64,000 nucleotides of DNA. Source: Tetraselmis striata. Taxonomy: Eukaryota; Chlorophyta; Chlorodendrophyceae; Chlorodendrales; Chlorodendraceae. Shown here piece by piece: positions 33,479 through 46,800 of this stretch (position 1 is its first letter; each line of letters starts with the position of its first letter). The translations under genes and the position numbers were made by a program. The notes under the pieces are model-generated. The model ran no database searches, was not told the origin of the DNA, and saw only the letters and a list, made by a program, of their open reading frames with translations. The stretch is taken from positions 1-64,000 of the forward strand of contig VCJN01001047.1 in the NCBI GenBank assembly GCA_006384855.1. Direction: 5' to 3'.

Positions 33479-35219
33479 CCCAGTGTACCCCCGGTATAGG
33501 CAGTAGAAATCCGTGGCCGCAAAGCTGTACTTTACGATCAACACAACAAGCTGCTTCAAAGCGGCCCGCAACCCGCACGAGGCGGGATGGATGAGTGATG
33601 CGTACCCGGCTCAGAGTCCGGGCCGGCACGCTTGCACGTGTTTCCGAGGGCGATCCATGGACACGCTGTGCAGCTTCGGCAACGGGATAATGGGCTATGG
33701 GGGTCTGACACAGAAACTGCGAAAGTCGGTATTCGTGTTTATTGCTTGTCGCGGCGGTGGCTGTGTAATCGAACAAGTGCGAAAACAAACGCGACTCACC
33801 TGCGGCTTCCGAGTGCGGCGTCACCTCGCGGACCTCCTCCAGTCCTCCTCCCCCTTGAACACCACGTTAAAAAAGGGCACATGCCGGCTTGGTAGTACTT
33901 CTCGAGCTCGCTATGCTGCATGGCTTCTGCAAGGTCGCATGCCTTCGCGAGTCGGTCCTTGCTCGGCAATGGTCCCTAATTTCTGCCTTGGGCGTCCTTG
34001 CCCGAGCGAATCCCGGAATAGTAAATTATAGTTCCTCACGTTCCCATGCTTCCTCGATAGCACAAGGTGCACCGTCAAAGTAACCCACAAGGATGGTCGC
34101 AGTGGGGTTGGAAGGAAGGGGGAGGGGGTGTACTCTCAGAACGCGGCAATGACGGTTTCCTTGGCGTTGCGGTGGTTTTCGGTTGTGTAACCGGCACGGA
34201 AGTTTACGGTAGCCATCCGCCGACTCACTGTACCTCTCATCAGCTGAGACATGAGCCCCCGGCTCGTGTTGGGAATATGCCATGGACCGTCGACGGAGGT
34301 GTTCTTAACGCAAGTGCCCATGTCAGATCCCGCCGGGGAGGGGGGGGGGCGTCTTGGGTGTTGGGTTTAAGATATAGACACGCAACGCGTCGGGCTTGGA
34401 CGAGGTAAAATACAGCGAGACGACTTCATCATCGGATACTTGAAAATCCGCAGCACGCATGTTATCTTCCCGGCCTCGTCGTACTGCTTCCGCTCAACGC
34501 CGTTGTCCAATATGTCCCCGACAACAAAGCCGAAAGAGTCGCGGCCATGGGCTTGCGCTAAATGAACGCGGATATCGCATACGGTCGCTTAGTCATCCGG
34601 GAACAATGCTTGCGCCGCACGCGCGCCCGCATGCATGCGGTCTTTGGTGCACAGATCACCGAGTGGTATATATGGTCATGCTTTCATGCATCATAGCTTT
34701 GCCCAGGGGGTGCATGCATGGAAGTAGCTTGGCATGCTTTGCCATAATGGAGGGTGCTGGGGAACGCGCAACTACGGTATTGTCTGGCGGGTGTACGACG
34801 AGTGTGCGTGAGCAGCTTTCCAAAAAATACTTGCAAAACAAACAAAGTCCGGCGACACGCTTGGACGACTCGCGCTCCGTTATTTTATAGCGCATGCTTG
34901 TCGTAGCAGTACGAGTACCCGGCTTGCTGCGTATTCATACCGTAATCTCTGCGTAATTAGTCCTGAGCCATATCCCGTATATATAGCGACCGTAATTCGC
35001 GTGTAAATGAGGACACGTGTCGCCGGATGACGCAGACGTGCTCCATGGTCGTAATTTCCCCGTAACTACTCCTTAACGGGGAAGGGGTCCTGTAATGATC
35101 TTTTAGTTGGACGGTACGTGTTTGCACGATCTCAAATAACATTCATACAAGCAACTGACTACGCCGGGGTTGCGGACGGCTTGTAGTATCGTACATTCGT
35201 ACTGCAAGCAAGGGGCCGG
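33479..35219. other. stretch without a supported gene
   Basis: No domain or consistent splice chain. AT-poor intergenic sequence between the inverted-repeat element and a recombinase remnant. Confidence 0.4.
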
Positions 35220-35572
35220 TTGGCTCACGGTGCAGCAAAATTATCGGCTTCATCGGACTGGCTCCCTACGACCATTCATCTCGTTGGTGCTGCACCTCAT
35301 GCCGGCACAACCTGGACCTCCCACATCCTTTGCAAGGGTAGTACTGCCTCTGTTGCGAACTCCATCGGAGTCCCGCTGTCCTACATCCGCGACCAACAAG
35401 GCGGGTGGGCAACCAACTCCGACGTCGTCCTTGACTACATCGACCCCGACGTCCTCGCGCTCCCTTCACATGGCGCGTGGTTCTTTGTCGGCCACATCGC
35501 CCCTTCGCAACTTCCAAGTTCAACACGATTCCGCCGCGGTGGCCCTTCATGTGCCCCCTCCGTGACGTAGCG
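35220..35572 (+). pseudogene. C-terminal remnant of a YR-element tyrosine recombinase
   Basis: About 115 codons align with the end of the 25302-26963 recombinase: SDWLPTTIHLVGAAP, TTWTSHIL, GGWATNSDVVLDYID, HGAWFFVGHIAP. The catalytic HSLR has become HILC, so the Arg is lost, and one codon is inserted before GGWATNSD. The upstream part of the element is missing. Confidence 0.8.
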
Positions 35573-35617
35573 CTACCCTTGCTTTGTCAATCTGCCGCTC
35601 TACTCTACTTGCTTGCT

Positions 35618-35901
35618 TGTAAAACCATACTCAACTTGAAATGATTTAAACTAGTGTATATATTGTTTCCTCCTTTCCTAACCGCTTTTCCGGCTACATG
35701 TGATGATGCTACGTGGTATGGGTTACCAGTTTGCCCGTCGCTGCGCCCCTTGTAATGTGCATCACGAATAGACATAAAACATATTAGTTACATGAGCTAG
35801 CTGCAAAAGGTAATCAGGAAGCCACCCGCAATAGGCATAGATAACCAACCGCAACAGTTGAGCATGCCATCTTCGAGATTCGCTGTGTTACACCCAACGC
35901 C
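35618..35901 (+). repeat. degenerate b-A junction of a third YR element with a nested insertion
   Basis: The junction TTGAAATGATTTAAACTAGT at 35636-35655 matches the b1-A2 junction at 27038. The A sequence continues to about 35901 but is interrupted at ~35785-35845 by the dispersed core also found in R1. Confidence 0.7.
35786..35845 (+). repeat. short copy of the R1 core inserted in an A repeat
   Basis: GTTACATGAGCTAGCTGCAA, then GGTAATCAGGAAGCCACCC. The flanking A sequence resumes right after, so this is a nested insertion of a ~60-bp unit. Confidence 0.6.
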
Positions 35902-36100
35902 CTGATCCGCCGTGACTCCGTTTTCTGCCAGTCGCCGCAGTTTTTACGTAAAGCGTTATTTGACTACTGCAGTGGCAGTGGGCTAGTGGTCTAGCGACTA
36001 TCTGCTTTTCATTCCCCCGAATAATAGACGACATACCACGAACAAATATTCCCCCGCCGCGGCGCCGTAAACTACAGTAACGCATGTAGCGACTCCCGCC

Positions 36101-36289
36101 TCTGTTGGCCCGTAGCTGGATTTCCTTCTGGATTTCCTTCTGGATTTCGGTGTGGATTTCTTGAATGTTGCGTCTAGCACATGTAATTGTATGTAGCGAC
36201 TCCATGTAGTTACATGAGCTAGATGCAAAGGCGATCAGGAAACCACCCGAATAGGGAATGGAAAACGTCCACGACCACAATATGTGTTA
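36101..36289 (+). repeat. dispersed repeat R1, copy 2
   Basis: Matches 16286-16468 with few mismatches and small indels. It is followed by a GTCCCGGGCGGGGGC motif and an A run like that near 16.2 kb. Confidence 0.85.
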
Positions 36290-36650
36290 CAACCGGAAGG
36301 TCTCTGTCCCGGGCGGGGGCGGGGAAAAAGCAACGCCCGACATCGTCGTGCGCGACGCGCGCGCGACGTTTTGGTCGGGGCGGGGCGCGCTAGCGCGTCG
36401 TGCGTCACATGTGATGATATGGGCGACCGTTTCCGACTTGGATTTTCTGTTAGCAGGCTCGGAAGGAGTTGCAACATCCGCCCTGGAATCGCACGAGCAG
36501 GTTGGCAAGACAGAACAGGCAGCGGCGGCAAGTTGGGTCACATAGGCACCGTCGACTAGCCAACATTGTCGGCAGCGTCATCTGTGTGCTGCCTCTGACC
36601 CACCACCCATCCCGGGTGAGTGCTGGCACCGCGCCCCCGACACGCTTACG

Positions 36651-39420
36651 ATGGTGTCGCCGGCCGTGAAAGAACCGAGATCAGCAAAGAAGAAGAAGAA
36701 CCTCTTCAACAACTTCGTGTTCGAGTCCAAGGAGAACGACATCACCAACCTTGGCACGCTAAATTTGGCGTCCGTCCAGTTTGGAAACAAAGGCAGCAGC
36801 ACGCCGGAGCGACAAGGCAAAGGTGAAGCCATGCTCAGCGCCCGTGCGCCAGTAGTGTGTCAGCAGGGTGGCGGTGGCGGCAGCCAATTGTTCACCATGG
36901 GTACTTTTGCCTGTGTTGCCGGCGGTTGCAAACTCGCAGTGTTCGAGGGCTTTTCCGCCATCAATCCGCTCAGCAGCGCGACAGAGGCGCCGAATCCCAC
37001 TGATCGCCATGGGTCAGCCTCTCCCGCTTCTGGCAAGACGGGGCCTTCGTACGGAGTGACGAGCGACGGAGAAACAGTGCACGTGAAAGTGTTCGCGCCG
37101 GATGTCTCGCAGTAAGTCGCCCCTGCCTCAATGGCAGTTCCTTAGTTAGTGCCCGCCACTCACGGCGCTGTTGGATCCCCACTGACTCTGCACTCCCGGG
37201 CTGTAAAGGGAGGCTATTGATAACGCAGCGGATTCCGACGGCGAGGACGAGTCCGCCAAAGTCGCGGGCTGCACGTCAGCCACCAAGCAATTCAGGTATT
37301 TATCTCGCGGATTCTGTTAGTACTGCTAGAAGTGATGGCGATACACCACTTGCTTTCATGCTCGGGACGCATCGATGCGGCTCCCCGGTCTTCAGCGGCG
37401 CCTACCTCGGCAGAAGTGGGAGCAGTGCAGCGTCCTGACGCTGTGGTGTGCATCCCGCAGCTTGGAGATTCCGCAGGAGCCGTTGCCGGTTGCTGGCCGC
37501 AGAGCATACCTGACCGCCCCCTGCGACGGCTGCCCCACCATCATGACCGTCCACCGCCACCAGGTGAGCATGGCGAAGGTTCTGCAGTGAATTTCACGGT
37601 GGTGAGATCCCCTCCAGCTGCTGGATGCTGGCTAAGCACCCCCCCTCTCCCGCCGCTCTGCCGGCCGCAGGCTGCGGGGCTGCTGGAGCTGTACCTCGAG
37701 ACGCAGCACTCCAGCCTCTTCCTGGGTGCCGCGTACAAGCGCAGGGGCGCGTACACCCTGTTTCAAGACCGCGGGGACAGCAACACCTCCAGCCCCAGCT
37801 ACATGGGGAAGGTGCGTGATCATCCAGCAGCGACGCCTCTCCCCTCTGCTGTATTGTAGTAGCAGGCCCACTCGCGTGTGAGGCCCATTGCGAAGTCTAC
37901 GCAGACCTTGGTTATTGGGCCTGCGGGTCCAGATAGTAGTGATGATTTCTTCGCCATATTGCGCATTACAGAACTCCATTTCTCCAGTGATGCACGTGAC
38001 TATCTGTTTCGACTTCTCTTTGCGGCGGGGCGTGTTGGGGGGGAGGCGGGGGGGGGGGGGGGGGGGGGGGTGGAGGTAAAGACCAATAGACCATAATGGT
38101 GTGAACCCAAAAATGCGTGTCCGCAGTGCGGTTCCTGTGCCAGTAAGGCTGGCAGGCGTAGCATGGCGCCCCATTCCCTCACTTAGCCCTCTCCCGGTGG
38201 TGCATCCCGGCAGGTTCTGATAAGCGCCAATCACACGGAATACGTCCTGGAGGAGTTTGTGGCGGAGAAGGAGTGCAAGCGGACTGCCTGCGTGTTCTTC
38301 AAGAAACGCTTCTCCGCGACTGGTGCGCTGGCGGCCCTCAGTCTCGAATCCATGCGGCATGGCAGGGCGCGGGGGGGGGGGGGGGGGGGGGGGGGGTGTC
38401 GGATGTGGGGGCACGGCGGCAGCTGCGTCGCTGTGCCCGTATCATTGCTCTGTGGCCCCCATGGTCATCAACTTGCCCGTCACAGTGCTGATGGGAATCG
38501 ACTCTGCTCTAAAAGTTCCCAAAATTTCTTCCAAATCGAAAAGCCCCTTGAGTGTACCATACGCTATGGATTGGCCATTTTAAACCGTAGTGACCAACGC
38601 GATAGGGCGGGTCGCCGTGTGGGTGTTTCATACATATCGCAACCCCGGCAGAGAGTTTTCGGCTCTCTAGAATAAAAAAGTTAAATTCTCTCTGGGACGT
38701 GTACAATAAGTTGAATTTGATCCCATATTCACCGGGAATCAATCTCGGCGCCTCATAATAAGAAGAAATCCTCGCCTTGGGACTCTGAGAGGAAAGAATT
38801 AGATTTATCGCCCCCCCCCCCCCCCCCCCCCTCATCCGGCTACGCTACAATTTTATTATTGCCGCCAATAACCCGTGTTATAACCGCACCATTATTTAGT
38901 TCACCCCCTCCCCCCCTCGCCAATGCAAACAATTCTACGCCATGTCAATTCTGGGACTGCTTGATAGTATTTCACCACGCGCTTCGTATAAACTGCCCTC
39001 AAGTCGTAACATTTCGGTGACCCCCCCGGATGCACAGGCGTGCCGCGCAGCTTGACGGCGCTCATCCCGGAGCGTGCGGGGGACGGCCTGCCGGCGAAGG
39101 ACCTCACCCGCGTGGCGCGGAAGGACGCCACCGCCATGACCGGGCTGCGCGCCCTGAAGAACGCCCTGCCGGTCTGGGACCCCGAGGCGAAGGGGTACGT
39201 GCTAGACATGAGCCAGCGCATCCGGCTGCCGTCGGTGAAGAACTTTCAGATGAAGGAGTGCAAGCCCGGCGAGAGCAAGCCGGAGGGGACTGTGCTGATG
39301 GAGTTTGGGAAGTCCACCGCCAGCACCTTCGCGCTGGAGTGCCGCGCGCCGCTGTCCATCCTGCAGGCCTTCACCATCTCTGTGGCGATGATCGACTCCT
39401 CCCTGCTGGTCACCATGTAG
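36651..39420 (+). CDS. tubby-like protein (TULP family)
   Basis: Six exons: 36651-37111, 37209-37295, 37461-37563, 37671-37811, 38214-38322, 39038-39420; 427 residues with all phases fitting. Tubby-domain proteins bind phosphoinositides and, with IFT-A, carry membrane cargo into cilia. The N-terminal ~185 residues are basic then low-complexity (KKKKNLFNN). The tubby domain begins near residue 190 (RRAYLTAPCDGCP, TVHRH), continues through LFLGAAYKRRGAYTLF and SPSYMGKVLIS, and closes with LPSVKNFQMKECK, VLMEFGKSTASTFALECRAP and QAFTISVAMIDSSL at the C terminus, as in the family. No F-box is present, unlike most land-plant tubby-like proteins, so it resembles animal/protist TULPs. It sits head-to-tail with a TTLL gene 1 kb downstream. 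Confidence 0.85.
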
Positions 39421-40408
39421 AGGAGCCCGGTACTCCAAACCAACGACGCGTTGCGGCCACATTGTAATTAACTGTTATTGAATAAAGCATCGAGAGGATG
39501 AGGGGGTGGTGGAGGGGCGCCCTTGCTCTTTTTGTGGCGAACTTTACTTTACCTGCCATCCCCGGTTTCCGCCGCGGTCCGAAAAGGGAAAAAAGGTGGT
39601 TCTGAAAACTGCAACAGACGGTAGCGGGTAGGGCTACGACGAGTATATGTAAGCGGACTCCTTCAGATGCGGGGGGATGGCGAGGTGTGCAGGTCGGGCA
39701 GGGTTGCCGGTTGGGGGAGTACCTGCTTGCCTGCGGCTCCCGCTGCGGTCCGAAAAGGAAATACGGGTGGAGAGTAATCGCTAGTGCCTCGGGCGGGGGC
39801 TCGGCGGCCGCTTGAGGCTCTGTGCTCGTGATGCAGGCGGCTCCAGTAACCCCGCGCTGGGAGGGCGGCGTCCAAGGGGGGGTGGGGGGGTGGGGGGGCG
39901 ATATGTATATAAAGATTAGTCGACACCAGTACGGGTAGCTATTACTCGGCGCCCCGAGCGCGGTATATTACATGTGCTCGTAGCGACCATGTAACAGATG
40001 GGTTTCACTGGATGGTGCCAGTCCTGTCCCGGGGGCGGAAAAAAAAACAGATGGATACCGCGAGTAGTCAGCATCTAATAGTATCGTCCGTATTTATCCG
40101 TAAGTATCTGGACGGGTACCGGTACCGGGGGTACGTTAAGGCCGGTAAAATATCGTCGAAGTAGAAATAAATCGTATATTAAATGAAGTGGTCGTTAGTA
40201 TGAACGGCGCTGGCATCGTCGCCATCTAAAACATGCGTATGATGCCACAGCCTTGACTCTATGGCTCCACGAGCAGCACACAGACACTCGCATCAGCACG
40301 GAACGAGACATAGTGCCAGTAACATACTTAGTCGGCTAGCCAGGTGAGGGTGGTCCAGCGAGGAACGCAACGGGGCTACGAGTGGTCAGCGGCAGCACGA
40401 GCGGCGCC
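39421..40408. other. intergenic region between the tubby-like and TTLL genes
   Basis: It holds the 3' UTR of the tubby-like gene (with TGTAA near 39463 and AATAAA at 39481), a copy of the GGTGCCAGTCCTGTCCCGG motif at 40014, and presumably the TTLL promoter. No ORF is supported. Confidence 0.5.
39481..39486 (+). terminator. polyadenylation signal of the tubby-like gene
   Basis: AATAAA about 60 bases after the stop codon. A TGTAA, the usual chlorophyte poly(A) signal, lies 18 bases before it; which one is used is unknown. Confidence 0.4.
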
Positions 40409-42865
40409 ATGTCCGGGCGGGACGTGAAGAGCGGCAGTCGCCGACGGATACGGTTCAAGACCACGATGCACAACTGCATCGCCCTGCGGGTCATGCAGCA
40501 GCGCGGGTGGCAAGAGGTTGAGGAGGACTACGACTGGGACCTGTTCTGGTGAGCGGCTGGACGGTGTTCACGGCCTCGGACTTTACAGCGGCAGCAGAGC
40601 ACAGCCCCCCCCCCCCCCCCCCCCCCTCCACAGCGTGTGCCGCCGTCCGCTGCCCCCACATGCATGCACCTGAGGCACCAGTCCGTGGCCCGGAATGCGC
40701 GCAGGTCGGACGTGCACAGCATCGGGGCGTTTTCCGACTTTTTGCACTCGAGACTGTGTGACGGTCAGAAGCTGAATCACTTCCCCCGACACGTGGAGCT
40801 CACCAGAAAGTAGCGGCCCGCCCTGCTTTCTGGGCATAGGTGGACGCGGGGGGGGGGGGGGGGGGGGGGGGGGTGCACGGCGGGTCCTGATGTGCACAAC
40901 GTGCCGCAAGCCAGACTATATTCAACACTGATCACATGATGCGCTAGCAGCAAGACAGAAACGTCATGATCGTCTACAGCATGAAACTGCAGTCGTTAAT
41001 TGCGTAGGCTGGTGGCTGATCAGCTGTGGCCTTCCTGGTCAGCTTGCGGGAGCCGCCCTCACCCCGCCCTGCAAGAATGAAAATCCCGAAGGCAGCATGG
41101 AGGAGCTGACTGAGAATGGTTCGCCTCGCCGAGCAGGGACCTGATGGTGAAGAACATGAAGCGCGCGTCCCGGGCTCTGGACAAGGAGGGCCGCGGCGCC
41201 GAGATGGACTTTTTCCCGAAAACGTACATCCTGCCGAGCGACTTTGGGCTGTTTAGGGAGGAGTTCAACCGCACGGGCGGGGTCTGGATCATGAAGCCGT
41301 GCGGGAGGGCGCAGGGTAGGGGCATCTTCATGGTGGACAAGCTGAACCAGGTTGCGGCCGCCCCCAGAGCCGCGTGCGTTGCCGACCCCGCCACCGCCGC
41401 GGCAGCCATCCCGCCGCGATGCTCGCACAATGACGCATGACATCCCTTGCCGTGATGTGCGCGGGGCAGGTGGAGAAATGGCGCCAGGAGAACGCAAGCA
41501 AGGAGCAGGACAAGCAAGAGACGTTTGTGGTGTCGCGGTACCTTGACAACCCTTTGCTCGTGGGCGGCAAAAAGTTCGACCTACGCATCTACGCGCTCGT
41601 CCTCTCGTACATGCCCCTGAAGGTTTACTTCTACAGGTGAGCAATGAAGGCCGACGTCTGCCCACGGATGCTGTGCCGTGCCGGGCCGCAGCGCCTCGCG
41701 TGTCCACCCGCTGGGCGCCATTGATGTCAGTCGCCGCTGCTGTAGGGGCGGATTCTGCCGCTTCACGGCCGCCCGATACACGATGGACCGCGACGACATG
41801 AAGAATCTGTACGTGCATCTGACCAACGTGGCCATCCAGAAGAAGGGCGACAACTACGACAGGTCCGTACCGGCACCCTGGCGCCCAGTGCATCCAGGCG
41901 CATCGCCGCGGCCCGCACGGCATCCCCGCAGGCGCGGTCAGCGGGCGGCACTGACCGCCATCTCGGCATTGGCTGCAGGGGCTCCGGGATGAAGTGGCCG
42001 ATTCGTTCCCTCAAGCTCTACCTGATATCCAAGTACGGGGCGGAGGCGGCCAACCGATGCTTCGAGCTCATCCAGGTGACACACCCCTCTCCATGACCAC
42101 GCTTGGGGTTCGCTTTGGTTCGCTTTATTGTCCCCCCCCCCCCCCCCCCCCCCCGGTCATCATCATGACTGTGTACGGTGAATGCAGCTGGTGGTCGTCC
42201 GCTCCTTGCTAGCTGTGCAGCCAGTGGTGACGCAAGACAAGCATTGCTTCGAGCTGTACGGTGCGAAGCTCTCAGCACGCCGCGACACGCGTGATGGTGC
42301 CCTGCGTCTGACAACTCATTCTGTACTCAGCAGAGGCAAGCCGAGGACATGGCTGACGTAGCTGCGGCGTCGTCGCTGTATCTGCACTGCGAGCGCAGGC
42401 TACGACGTGCTGATTGACAGCGATCTAAAGCCCTGGCTGATTGAGGTCAACGCGTCGCCGAGCTTGTCGGGTGACACGCCTGCAGACAAGAAGATGAAAT
42501 TCAGCATGATTGATGACGCATTAGCGCTGGTAGATGTCGATCAAAAGTTTAGCGGGGCGCCGCCCGCTTCATACGGCGGGTAATGCCCCCCCCCCCCCCC
42601 CCCCCCCCCACCCCCCCTCCACACACACCAAATCCTTTGCCCTCCCGTTTTGCAGCGCCGCACCCCGAACCTGCTCCTCTGGACCCTGGTTGGCTGACGT
42701 CTCGGTGATGTGTCCCGCCCGGCGGGGTGCAGGTTTGACCTCATATACAACCAAGAGGCCTGTTCAGTGCACGAGTCCTTGCCCAGCCTGCTTGGCTGCG
42801 AGATCCCGGTGCCCAAGGACGCCACCCCGTTCCCCGAGGGCTGGAGCGACCCGTCCCCATACTAG
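40409..42865 (+). CDS. tubulin tyrosine ligase-like protein (TTLL9-like polyglutamylase)
   Basis: Nine exons: 40409-40548, 40705-40809, 41137-41350, 41470-41636, 41746-41862, 41979-42075, 42188-42260, 42399-42546, 42733-42865; 397 residues, all phases compatible. TTLL9-type enzymes add glutamates to axonemal tubulin. The ATP-grasp TTL domain spans nearly the whole protein: QRGWQEVEEDYDWDLFW, KLNHFPRHVELTRKDLMVKN, FFPKTYILPSDF, WIMKPCGRAQGRGIF, VVSRYLDNPLLVGGKKFDLR, YVHLTNVAIQKKG, and the metal-binding end KPWLIEVNASPSL. The first ATG lies ahead of a short basic leader. TTLL9 is favoured over other TTLLs by overall length and by the ELTRKDLMVKN block. The donor after exon 8 (gtttag) is weak. 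Introns carry poly-C or poly-G runs of about 20 bases. Confidence 0.85.
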
Positions 42866-43872
42866 CTGGCGCCCATGAAGAAATCAACAAAAGGCGCGGG
42901 GATACTTGCAAAAATCACGTGCATCGCGCGCTCAGGTTGGAGAAAGGGCTTGCCCCGTTGAGTTGCACCATCACCATCCAGGCTTTGATATGGACGAACA
43001 TTGGATGAATAAGGATGAATAAGGATGAACATCTGCCATGGTGCCTGGCTTGATGGAGGGGTGGCCCGCCCCGAAGGAACGACAGTAGTCTCGGCAACAC
43101 TCTTTGCTGCCTCTCCCTCCGTCTGCCTGCTTGCCCTAGCATCCCGACCAGAGAACGGCATGTCAGGGGCAGTGCTGGCGCAATGATCAAAACATCAAAT
43201 ACACCCACAATATACACCCACAATATACACCCACAATATACACCCACACGTGACTGGGTCTAGTCGATTGTGGAATCTGCTTCCGGAATACAGATCATAC
43301 AGGGGAAGGCCCGAGGCCTTGCACAGGTAGTTGTTGTTCATCAAAGCTGTAATTGTAGCCGTATCGCAGCAGTGAGTGCTTTGCATACATGGGATGTATG
43401 CTAATGATAGGGTCAAGCATGCGGTTGTGAAACTGCCCTGGACATGTGCTACTCATTCGAGTAGCTCGAGGAAGGTTTGCCACTCAGTCTGTCAGCCAAG
43501 GAAGCACACCACCATCTGGAAGACATCCCACGTACCCCGACTGGCGCAGCAGCATCTGTCTCCTCTGGGTTCACTACCATGGGCATCTGCTGGGAAGGGG
43601 GGGGGAGGGGGGGAGAGCCCCAGGGCCCAGCACGGGGAAGGCTACCACCAAACCGTAGAAGATATGCTCTCTGATTAATTCCCAGCCCGCCACCACAACT
43701 GCCTGGCCGGGCTGTTTCGATGCGATGTGAACACTCTCTGCGAGCATTTTCCAGCTCTAGAGTACCCAATTCTAATCCCGGCGCTGCGTGGGTTACTATG
43801 GGCCAGAAGAGGCCCGGCTATTCCGTGTTGAGGCTCCGTGCACGGATTACGGGTGAGGAGGGCGTTGCCGCC
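42866..43872. other. intergenic region between convergent genes
   Basis: It contains the 3' ends of the TTLL (+) and channel (-) genes and a 13-bp tandem repeat at 43201-43248. No ORF is supported. Confidence 0.5.
43201..43248. repeat. 13-bp tandem repeat, about 3.7 copies
   Basis: The unit ACACCCACAATAT repeats three times exactly and then partially. A related CCATG/GGATG-rich stretch at 43000-43030 lies nearby. Confidence 0.9.
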
Positions 43873-46800
43873 TCATTGAGCTGCTTGTTCGCCGCCGGCG
43901 CTCCCGTCCAGCATGCTGACGATGCAGCTGACCACGTCCGCCAGCAGCTGCAAGCGCTCCAGGCAATCCTTGCCGACGTCCAGATCCCCGGGGGGCGCGG
44001 CCCTCCCAGCTGGCCCCCGCCCCACCTGGGCCCACCTCCTCCTCAGGCGCCCCCTTGATCAGGCGGTCGATCACAGGCGGGGTGACCAAGGGGACGTTCT
44101 CCAGGGTGGCTGCCCACTGGAGGAAGGTGTCGGCGAGGGCGTGCAGCTTGCTGTGCGTGTCCTCCAGGAAGACCTGGCGGCGCGCGATCTCAGAGATCTT
44201 GGGCCGGGTCACTTGGTTGTTGTTCTTCTGCTCCATCGCGGCGAGCTCCTTCACATTCTCTACCACGGGCTCCACCTCCGCCTTGCAGGCCCGGAGTCGA
44301 CCTCCATCAGCTGCCCCAGGTACCTCTCCATCCTCTCCGCGGTCCGGACCTCCGAGCTGCGCGCCACGAGGTCCGCCACCACCTTCTCCACGCTGCGGTT
44401 CCGCTTCTCGGACGTGACCTGTGCCTGGCGCCTGCGCGCCCCCTCCAGGGCCTCCGGATTGTCGGAGCAGACCCCTCCGTGCTGCCGCAGCAGCATCTCC
44501 ACCACATGGAGGCCGTGGCGGACGGCGTCCTCCAGCGGCGTGCCTCCAGTGTCGTCCACCGGGTTGACCTCCACCTTCTTCGCGAACGGCAGGTTCGTGT
44601 CTTTGTGGCAGTTGAGCAGGAAGTGGATTACCCCCAGCTGCTGCTCACAGGCCGCCAGATGTAGGCAGGTACGCCCGTCGTAGTCCGCTGCACGCAGACA
44701 CCGCCAGCCGTCAGAAACAGCGTGGGGGGAGGGGTCGAGGGGGAAAGGGGGGGGGGTATCAACTTCTTGTCCACCGCGTGGCTCGCACCTTCGTTTGGGT
44801 CGACGCCGTTCTCGATGAGCACCCGGATGGTGTCGATGTCCCCCTTGGCAGCGGCCTCGCACATCCTCACCGCGTGTCCCTGGAGCGTGGCGCCCTTCTC
44901 CCTCAGGGCCTTCTGCGCCCCGCGCTGGCCGTGCCGGATGGCGTCCTCCAGGGCGGTGTTGCCCATCGCGTCCACACAGTTTGTGTCCGTCCCCTCCTGC
45001 GCCACATCAAACCCCGACCACTCACTCAGCTCCTCCTCCTCCTCCCCGCGGGCCTCTCCGGGGTGTTGGGGCGGCAGCCCCTTCTCACCTGCTCCAGGAG
45101 GTAGTTGATGATGTCGAGGTTGCCCTCGCAGGCCGCGAGGTGCAGCGCGGTGCGGCCGTCGTAGTCCGCTGCGTTGGAGGGGATCCCGTTCTCCACGTAG
45201 CGCTTGAGCGTGGCGAGGTCGTTTTCGTAGGCGGCCTGGCACATGATGACGGCCGCCTCGCACTCGTCCATCTTCAGCACGGAGCCCCGCGCCCGCAGGA
45301 TTTCCGTCACTGCGTCCTGTTTGTGGCGGACTGGCCGAGGCAGGCTCCGTCAGAGGATGCCGGAGGTGGGGGTGGTGATTGTGTGTGTGGGGGGGAGGGG
45401 GGGGGGGTTCTCACCGGCGTCGTTCATGGGCCTGTTCCCGTGGTTGTCCATGGCGCTCAAGTCCGCGCCCATGTCCAGGAGGCGCTCCACCACCTCCACC
45501 TGGCCCTCGCACGCGGCCACGTGCAGGCAGGTCCGGCCGTCATGGTTGGCGGCGTTGACGCTGATGCCCTTGTCCAGGATGGCCGCCATGCGCGCCACCT
45601 CCCCGCGGCTGGCGAACTTGATGGCCTTCTCCACGGCGGCCGTGTGCCGCCGCCTCTTGAGGACCGAGATGGTGTGCTTCAGGGTGCCGCCCATCAGCTC
45701 GTCCATCGTCTCCTGGACGGACTTGGCGGACTTGCCGGAGGCGCCGGACTTGGCTGAGCCCGCGCGGTTCCAGGCCTTGTTGTAGGCATTGAGGGCGTTG
45801 TGGGTGATCTTGTCCTCCTCCTCCGGGTACATCTTGAGGATCTGGTTGAAGTCCTCCTTCACCAGCTTGAGGCACTGGGTCGGCGCCACCACCACCGCCG
45901 TGTTGACGTGTCTCATGCCGAAGAAGAAGCTCAGCTCGCCGACGCACTCGCTGGGGCCACAACGGCCGTCCACCACCGGGTCGTCGTCCTCCATCTGTTG
46001 CCCAAACACGGCGTCAGAGCTGGCGGCGGCCTCGGTTTAGGGTTTAGGGGCCGCGCGGCGAGCTCACCTCAATCCGCCGCTCAATGCTGCCGGTCAGGAT
46101 GATCAACATATCCTCAGCCACCTCGTTCTGCCGGAACACAATGTCATCCTTGCTGAAGGCGACCTCCGACAGGAGGACGCTCAGGGAGTCGAGGAACGCG
46201 GGGTTGCAGCCAGAAAAGAACGTCACCTCGTCCAGCCTGAAGGGCCATCACCAGGGGCAAAAGTCAGACCCCCCCCCCCCCCCCCCCCCAGGCATCAGCG
46301 ATTCAAAGAGGCAGCTGGGCCACGCACCTGTCGCGGCAGACGCATGAAGCGACAGCCACCTGGCAGCAGCGGGGCAGCAGCACGAGTCAGGCAGTGTCAT
46401 GCAGCGGAACTTGGCGACCAAACGGGCAGATGCATCACTCCGGGGGCAGCCTCTGCGGGCCCGGACCTTCAGGGAGTGGCTCATGAGTGCGTAGACCTCC
46501 CCAATCTCGATGTCGGAGCCCTGCTGGTTGGAGGCGTTGATGTGCCCGCGGATGTCGATTGCCAGGTCGTCGGTCACGTTCTTCTTGGACTTGATGTAAT
46601 TCTCCACCTTGGCCTGCTTGTTGCGCGACTCCGCGACCTGGTCCACGGCCACGCCCGGGTCAAACGCCAGCATGCTGTGCAGGTGGAGGGACACAGGAAG
46701 GGGGGGGGGGGGGGGGGGGGGCAGCGATCCTGAGACGCTGAAAGGAACAAAGCTCGGGGCCCACCTCGTCGTCCATCTTCATGACGAGCGAGGAGATCTC

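Noticed and set aside
37632-38414. 260-residue minus-strand ORF
   Set aside because: Antisense to tubby-like exons and a poly-G intron tract; composition explains it.
46036-46049. Interstitial telomere or chromosome end
   Set aside because: Only two TTTAGGG units, inside an intron of an intact gene.
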